Assembly: GCA_030867875.1 (NCBI GenBank) | Contig: JAOWCC010001501.1 | Coordinates: 24,363,036-24,427,035, forward strand | Origin: Actinernus sp. WN-2022 | Taxonomy: Eukaryota > Cnidaria > Anthozoa > Actiniaria > Actinernidae | Length of the DNA: 64,000 nucleotides | Reading direction: 5' to 3' | Shown here: in pieces, positions 59,215-64,000 of the stretch | How positions within the stretch are numbered: the stretch's first letter is position 1 | Layout: the number at the start of each line of letters is the position of its first letter | The notes under the pieces: model-generated | What the model was told of the DNA's origin: nothing | The model's database searches: none | What the model saw: the letters and a program-made list of their open reading frames with translations, nothing else | Program-made: the position numbers and the translations under genes

Positions 59215-59400
59215 AAAGTATAGTATAGTATAATATAAAAGTAGTCGGTTTTTCATTTGTGAACTATACTATAATATAAAAACTGAAAATCGGCTATATT
59301 CTCAATTTCAATTACCATTTTAGAAAGTATTTCATTTATTATAAAAATAAAATAAATAAATAAATAAAGTATAGTATAGTATAATATAAAAGTAGTCAGT
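59215..59400. repeat. Subterminal direct repeats AAAGTATAGTATAGTATAAT
   Basis: The word AAAGTATAGTATAGTATAAT followed by ATAAAAGTAGTC occurs at 59215 and 59366, each followed by an inverted AACTATACTATAA. The spacing of about 151 bp directly upstream of the cassette suggests subterminal or regulatory repeats. Confidence 0.7.
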
Positions 59401-59428
59401 TGTAAACTATACTATAAAATAAAATAGT

Positions 59429-59581
59429 ATGAAAGTAACGAATCCTTATGATAGCACAGGCTGGAAACGAATTGGTATCCTAGGCGTAGGAATGCAACAA
59501 TGTTGCTTGTACAAGCCTGAAGAACGCATAGAAACGTGTGATTTGAAGCATGGTTGGAAATGTGGATTACGCATGGGGTAA
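59429..59581 (+). CDS. Small 50-residue ORF of the polymerase cassette
   Basis: ATG 59429 to TAA 59579-59581, 50 codons. Contains four cysteines (CC at 25-26, then C37 and C45) and KHGWKC near the end, suggesting a small metal-binding or disulfide-bonded protein. It lies 95 bp upstream of the coiled-coil gene on the same strand. Function unknown; its position within the cassette and lack of simple sequence make it worth annotating. Confidence 0.4.
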   Translation: MKVTNPYDSTGWKRIGILGVGMQQCCLYKPEERIETCDLKHGWKCGLRMG

Positions 59582-59676
59582 ATGTGGTTTTATAGAGTGG
59601 TGCTATAGTAAGAATAGAATAGCATTAATTAGTATTGGAGAGATATAAGAAAACAACGTTATAGCGTACTATTGGT

Positions 59677-61383
59677 ATGGAAGGTCACAATCGTAAGGAT
59701 CTGGAAGATTACAATTATAAGGAGCTGAGAAAATTAGAAAAGCTATATAAGGAGAAGATGGAAGAGTTATTGGCTCGATTTAAGTCTGGTAGCAAGCATG
59801 TGCGCGGATTAAGGGATGCGGGAGAAGATGAATCATCCAAATTAATCTTGTCCGCAATAAGGATTATGAAGCAGCAAAAAGACGAATATATGAAAGTTAA
59901 GAAAAGACATCTGAAGATATTGGATTTACTAGATAATTATGACGACACACAAGAGAGCGAAAGCGAAAGCGAAAGTGATTTTACTATTGGTATGGAAGAT
60001 CTGAAAGATTACGATTATAAGGAGCTGGAAGAATTAGAAAAGCAATATGAGGAGAAGAATAAAAGGATATTGGATCAATTAAAGGATGTTCATAGGCAAT
60101 TGGATGAAGAAGCTGAAGAATATGAAGAAGATGAACCATCCAAAATCATCTTATCCTTATCGAAGAAGCGCAAAGAGCTAGAAAATCTACTTATGAGACT
60201 TGGAAAAAGACAAATGGAGATATCGAATTTCCTAGATGATCATGAAGATGCACAAGATAGAGAACTCGAAAGTGAAAGCGAAAGCGAAATTGAAAGTGAC
60301 ATTGATAGTGACATCGCGGAAGAAATTGAAGACATAAATGAAAGCATAACTGAAAGTATGAATCATAGTAAGATTAGTGACATAAAAAAAAGTATGAAAG
60401 GAATCCGCACCGAAAATGAGGACAAGATCAAAAACGAAATCGAAAGTGAAAGATTAAAAAAGTCATTGGTACTACAAAGAAAGAAGCTGGGTGAACTACG
60501 TAGCAAATACATTCGAGTTAATCTAAGCATAGATAAGGCATATGATTTACATTCGAGGACCGGTGTAATGAATAACAAATTATCTGAAACCTTAAGATCT
60601 GCACTCAGCCATCGAGAACGTCTAAGGGAAGAACTTAATTGGCTATTGCAAAACTACGAAGTGGGTGCATTGAAACTAGCAGCTTATAAAGGAGGTGATA
60701 TAAGAAAGATAATGGCAGTAACCATAGGCCTACTTGATGAGAGTTTAAAGGACACGCATAAGAAGTATGTCATTAATAAGGCACTCAGTGAAGAATTCGA
60801 TATTCCTAGGCAACGTGATAGTACTCATTTTGAAATGCTAGTGCGAAGTGTGGTTGGTGAGTTGAAATCGGAACTCAGTTACGACGTATACGAATACAAA
60901 AAGAGAGTAAACTATCTAAAGGAGTATATAGAACAGAACCCACCAAAGAATCCATTAGAGGGGTTGGATGGGGGAATGCCGGCTATAGAATTGAAAACGT
61001 TAGATAAACCACTAATCGAGAATCACAAACAGACATTACCTAGTATTAATACCATAATTGAGAATCACAAACAGACATTACCTAGTATTAATACTATAGT
61101 TGAAAACAAAAAAGAACAAGAGAAATCCACAGATGACGTAAGTGTGCCAGAAGGAGATGAGCATAAAAGATTGTCCACGATATATAGGGAATTGGAATCA
61201 ATGGTTAAAGTAATTGCTGAGAAGCTAGAATCGACGAATAATGCATATGATAAGATGCCGAAGCACTCCATCCAGGACAAGCAAGAGCAGATCAAACAGC
61301 TAGATCAAATCAAACAAATAAAACAAGGGCATGTGGGTCAATTACAATTAATCAAACAGCTCGAGCAAGAAATTAAAACATGA
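59677..61383 (+). CDS. 568-residue coiled-coil protein of the polymerase cassette
   Basis: ATG 59677 to TGA 61381-61383; intronless. No known family recognised. Residues 1-95 and 106-200 are a diverged tandem duplication: DYNYKELRKLEK against DYDYKELEELEK, SSKLILS against PSKIILS, each ending in an ESESES acidic tract. The duplicated DNA starts 10 bp before the first ATG. A charged coiled coil (about 220-330), a mixed helical region (about 330-440) and a Gln/Lys-rich C-terminus with a 14-residue direct repeat (IENHKQTLPSINTI) follow. No signal peptide or transmembrane segment. Stop is 44 bp ahead of the polymerase ATG, so the two are probably expressed together. It could be a structural, scaffold or terminal protein of the element; this is inference. 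Confidence 0.85.
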   Translation: MEGHNRKDLEDYNYKELRKLEKLYKEKMEELLARFKSGSKHVRGLRDAGEDESSKLILSAIRIMKQQKDEYMKVKKRHLKILDLLDNYDDTQESESESESDFTIGMEDLKDYDYKELEELEKQYEEKNKRILDQLKDVHRQLDEEAEEYEEDEPSKIILSLSKKRKELENLLMRLGKRQMEISNFLDDHEDAQDRELESESESEIESDIDSDIAEEIEDINESITESMNHSKISDIKKSMKGIRTENEDKIKNEIESERLKKSLVLQRKKLGELRSKYIRVNLSIDKAYDLHSRTGVMNNKLSETLRSALSHRERLREELNWLLQNYEVGALKLAAYKGGDIRKIMAVTIGLLDESLKDTHKKYVINKALSEEFDIPRQRDSTHFEMLVRSVVGELKSELSYDVYEYKKRVNYLKEYIEQNPPKNPLEGLDGGMPAIELKTLDKPLIENHKQTLPSINTIIENHKQTLPSINTIVENKKEQEKSTDDVSVPEGDEHKRLSTIYRELESMVKVIAEKLESTNNAYDKMPKHSIQDKQEQIKQLDQIKQIKQGHVGQLQLIKQLEQEIKT

Positions 61384-61427
61384 TCTAGAAGGTACTTAAA
61401 GCCACAACGTATAATAGTATTATTGAT

Positions 61428-64000
61428 ATGAGTGGTAATATTATGAACCGAGAAATACCAGAAATCGATGTGCCGATTTTGAAACCAGTTGTTAATAAGC
61501 CAAAAGCTAAGATGCCACAGAATATTGTCAATTCAATAAATAAGAAAATAAGTAAATTCACCAATGAGATTCTATTAGATGTTCCTAAGGCTATTAAGAA
61601 GAAAATCAATAAACGTGTCGAAAAATTGAAGAAGGAAATAAATAAGATAAATGATGATAAGCCACAACCATACAAGACAGCAATAAAAGGGTTCTTGAAA
61701 ACGTTTAGAATAGAAGGACAAGAGATTGATTATAAGATGTTCCTTGATAATATTAAACAAAGAGTTGTCAATTTAATAGATCAACAAGATAAACCAATTA
61801 AAATGAAATATATATTTACATGTGAGTTTACAAAAGAAGATCTGAATACAGGACTACCCATTACTAATATTGGGAATTTCCATTCTAGAATGGAAACAAT
61901 TACAGAAGCAATAAATGTATCTGAGATATTTGATAACATGGTGGAAGAAATGCTTGAAAAAATAGAAACATTTCAAAATGAAGGATCTGGATGGAAGTTC
62001 AGTAAGGTATCCTACTTTGATATACACATTGATAAGTACATACCTATTGGAGCGAAATCATATATACCTCTTCCTAAGAATCTAGCTATGAAGAAAGCAA
62101 TTATAAATATGGAAAACATGGACAACAAATGTTTCAAATGGTGTATGACTGAGGCGGTATATCCAAGAAATAAAAATAACAGTCGCATTACAAAGGAACT
62201 GAGAAAGAACTCTGAAAAGTTCGATTGGAGGGATATCGAATTTCCAGTTTCACTAAGACAAATAGATAATTTCGAAAAGAATAACGTACAACATTCAATC
62301 AATGTTTTTGGATATGACAACAATGAAGTATATCCTCTAAGAATTAGTAAATGCAATAGAGACCAAGCTATTAATTTATTAATGATATCAACTGATGAGA
62401 CGAATCATTATTGTTGGATTAAGAATCTTAGTAGGCTATTGTCATCGCAAGTTAATAAAAATGGTCATGAAAGGTATTTTTGCAATAGGTGCTTGAACTC
62501 ATTCAAATCGGAGGAATCACTAAACAATCATATAGAATATTGTGCCAATCATGATGCCGTTAAGATAGAGCTACCAAAAAAAGGAACTATACTAACATTC
62601 AAGAATTATAATAGATCCATGAGAGTTCCATTTGTAATTTATGCCGATTTCGAATGCTTTACAGAGAGCATATCAACTTGCAGTCCAAATGATAGTGAGA
62701 GTTATACAAAACAATATCAGAAGCATAAACCATCGGGGTTCTGTTATTTGATAAAATGCTTTGACGATAACCTGTTGGAACCAAAGCTAGTTACATATAC
62801 AGCTAAGTCATCTGATGATGATGTTGCACAGACATTCATAAGTTATCTTGAGAATTCTATAAAAGAAATCTATAATAAATTTAAATTCACTAAGAAGGTA
62901 GATATGACAGAAGAAGATGAGATCGTTTATAAGAAAGCTACTAGTTGCCATATCTGTGGTAAAGAGTTGGTAATTGACAAGGTATTAGATCATTGTCATC
63001 TAACAGGTAAGTATAGAGGTGCTGCACACAATGCCTGCAATATCAACAATAAGATTCCAAAGTTCTTCCCTATCGTATTCCATAATCTATCTGGATATGA
63101 TGCACATCTTTTCATTAAGAACCTAGGTGTAACAGAAGGTGAGATAGATTGTATACCAAATACAGATGAGAAGTATATTTCATTTACGAAGAAGATAATC
63201 GTAGACAGCTTTATGAAAGATGGAAAGAATAAAAATATTACGCGAGATATCAGATTCATTGACAGCTTTAAATTTATGCAAATGAGTCTAGCAAGTCTTG
63301 TGAGTAATCTATCTAGTCATAAGAATATGGAAAGATTCTATGAAGGAAAGCAGTTAGACCTATTGTTGAGGAAAGGAGTTTATCCTTATGACTATATGGA
63401 TAGTTTTGATAAGTTGGCAGATACGAGTCTCCCACCAATAGGAGCCTTCTACTCGAAGCTGAATGATATATCAATCACAGAAAAAGATTATGAACATGCT
63501 AATACTGTTTGGGAGAACTTCAATATGAAATCTATGAAAGACTATCACGACACATATTTAAAATCTGATGTTATCTTATTAGCAGATGTATTTGAGAACT
63601 TTAGAGATGTATGTTTGAAGAACTATAATCTAGACCCAGCATGGTACTACACATCGCCAGGATTATCGTGGGATGCTTGTTTGAAAGTGACTAATATTGG
63701 ATTACAATTATTACATGATATTGATATGATAAATATGGTTGAGAAAGGTATTCGAGGTGGGATATCAATGATCTCGACAAGATATAGTAAAGCTAATAAT
63801 ATGTATATGAAGAATTACAATTGGTTAGAGCCATCGAAGTTTATCCAATACCTAGATGCAAATAATTTATATGGATGGGCTATGAGTAGGAAATTACCAA
63901 CACGTGATTTTAAATGGATGAATAAGACAGAGTTGAAGAAGTGGTACAAATATCCTTCTATTTTGGAAGTAGATTTAGAGTATCCAATAGGACTTCACAA
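61428..64000 (+). CDS. Protein-primed family B DNA polymerase, N-terminal 857 codons (partial)
   Basis: An open frame from ATG 61428 (ATG 61443 is an alternative; a TAG at 61386 closes it upstream) runs off the right edge. It copies element DNA, presumably using a terminal protein as primer. In order: a lysine-rich N-terminal region of about 350 residues without a named domain; a CCHC-type finger (C352, C355, H368, C372); Exo I with D407 and E409 (YADFECF); an endonuclease VII-like zinc insertion (CHICG at 507, DHCHLTGKYRG, NACN at 538); Exo II (HNLSGYDAHLF near 552-562); Exo III (Y710 to D714, YLKSDVILLADVFE); and Pol A (YLDANNLYGWAM, D810). Pol B and Pol C (DTD) lie beyond 64000. All 3'-5' exonuclease residues that can be seen are intact, so the enzyme could be active. 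Confidence 0.92.
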   Translation, partial: MSGNIMNREIPEIDVPILKPVVNKPKAKMPQNIVNSINKKISKFTNEILLDVPKAIKKKINKRVEKLKKEINKINDDKPQPYKTAIKGFLKTFRIEGQEIDYKMFLDNIKQRVVNLIDQQDKPIKMKYIFTCEFTKEDLNTGLPITNIGNFHSRMETITEAINVSEIFDNMVEEMLEKIETFQNEGSGWKFSKVSYFDIHIDKYIPIGAKSYIPLPKNLAMKKAIINMENMDNKCFKWCMTEAVYPRNKNNSRITKELRKNSEKFDWRDIEFPVSLRQIDNFEKNNVQHSINVFGYDNNEVYPLRISKCNRDQAINLLMISTDETNHYCWIKNLSRLLSSQVNKNGHERYFCNRCLNSFKSEESLNNHIEYCANHDAVKIELPKKGTILTFKNYNRSMRVPFVIYADFECFTESISTCSPNDSESYTKQYQKHKPSGFCYLIKCFDDNLLEPKLVTYTAKSSDDDVAQTFISYLENSIKEIYNKFKFTKKVDMTEEDEIVYKKATSCHICGKELVIDKVLDHCHLTGKYRGAAHNACNINNKIPKFFPIVFHNLSGYDAHLFIKNLGVTEGEIDCIPNTDEKYISFTKKIIVDSFMKDGKNKNITRDIRFIDSFKFMQMSLASLVSNLSSHKNMERFYEGKQLDLLLRKGVYPYDYMDSFDKLADTSLPPIGAFYSKLNDISITEKDYEHANTVWENFNMKSMKDYHDTYLKSDVILLADVFENFRDVCLKNYNLDPAWYYTSPGLSWDACLKVTNIGLQLLHDIDMINMVEKGIRGGISMISTRYSKANNMYMKNYNWLEPSKFIQYLDANNLYGWAMSRKLPTRDFKWMNKTELKKWYKYPSILEVDLEYPIGLH

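Larger units (their letters stand above)
58308..59428. other. AT-rich junction before the polymerase cassette
   Basis: Contains the dispersed motif copy 2 (58472-58506), a large hairpin (58837-58970), a 20-bp array (59000-59075) and A/T simple sequence. The left boundary of the cassette should lie here, but no target duplication or terminal repeat can be fixed without the right end. Confidence 0.5.
59429..64000 (+). mobile_element. Polinton/adintovirus-like replicon, left part
   Basis: Three tightly packed intronless same-strand genes (50-residue ORF, coiled-coil protein, protein-primed DNA polymerase B) form a cassette unlike the surrounding intron-bearing host DNA. Family B polymerases of this type, with an endonuclease VII-like zinc insertion, are found in Polintons/Mavericks, adintoviruses and relatives. 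Integrase, capsid, packaging ATPase and protease genes would be expected to the right, beyond the window. Boundaries are not determined. The frames are open, so the copy is young or under selection. Confidence 0.7.

Overview
This looks like nuclear DNA of a metazoan, most likely an anthozoan cnidarian (coral or sea anemone). The reasons are GT-AG introns of 1-5 kb, small animal-type exons (SLC16 transporter, ETS factor, a centrosomal-like protein), AT-rich intergenic DNA crowded with short hairpin transposons, several LINE tails and a tRNA-derived SINE. The species call is inference. No bacterial features, CRISPR arrays or intact tRNA/rRNA genes were seen.

Layout. 1-18 kb is mostly repeats: a long fold-back element (7.8-8.95 kb), a 326-bp tandem duplication of hairpins (9.86-10.51 kb) and a 1.1-kb TIR element (14.26-15.37 kb). 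Also here are two candidate minus-strand exons near 3 kb and a 237-residue minus-strand coding region of unknown function (11.46-12.17 kb). The terminal exon of an ETS-domain transcription factor lies at 18.29-18.85 kb (minus). 20-29 kb holds a 5'-truncated LINE with 20-bp target duplications, three unrelated tandem arrays, and a segmental duplication with a nested 68-bp array. 29-32 kb has inverted retroelement-like ends enclosing a decayed TIR transposon.

The best resolved host gene is a complete four-exon, 487-codon SLC16-type transporter on the minus strand (40182 down to 32047). Every junction fits GT-AG and phase. Its introns carry MITEs (one hAT-like with a perfect 8-bp target duplication) and LINE remnants. 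42-49 kb contains a 20-bp minisatellite open in several frames, an inverted fragment of it 2.7 kb away, a MITE that splits a small ORF, and a decayed RING-finger gene. At 51.3-58.3 kb two genes appear to diverge: a minus-strand first exon ending at 51288, and a plus-strand gene (exons from 52769 to 58307) whose N-terminus resembles CEP162.

The last 4.6 kb (59.43-64.0 kb, plus strand) is a distinct intronless cassette: a 50-codon ORF, a 568-residue acidic coiled-coil protein with an internal duplication, and the first 857 codons of a protein-primed family B DNA polymerase running off the window. This is the left part of a Polinton/adintovirus-like replicon sitting in, or just beyond, the centrosomal-like gene, and is the most interesting system here.
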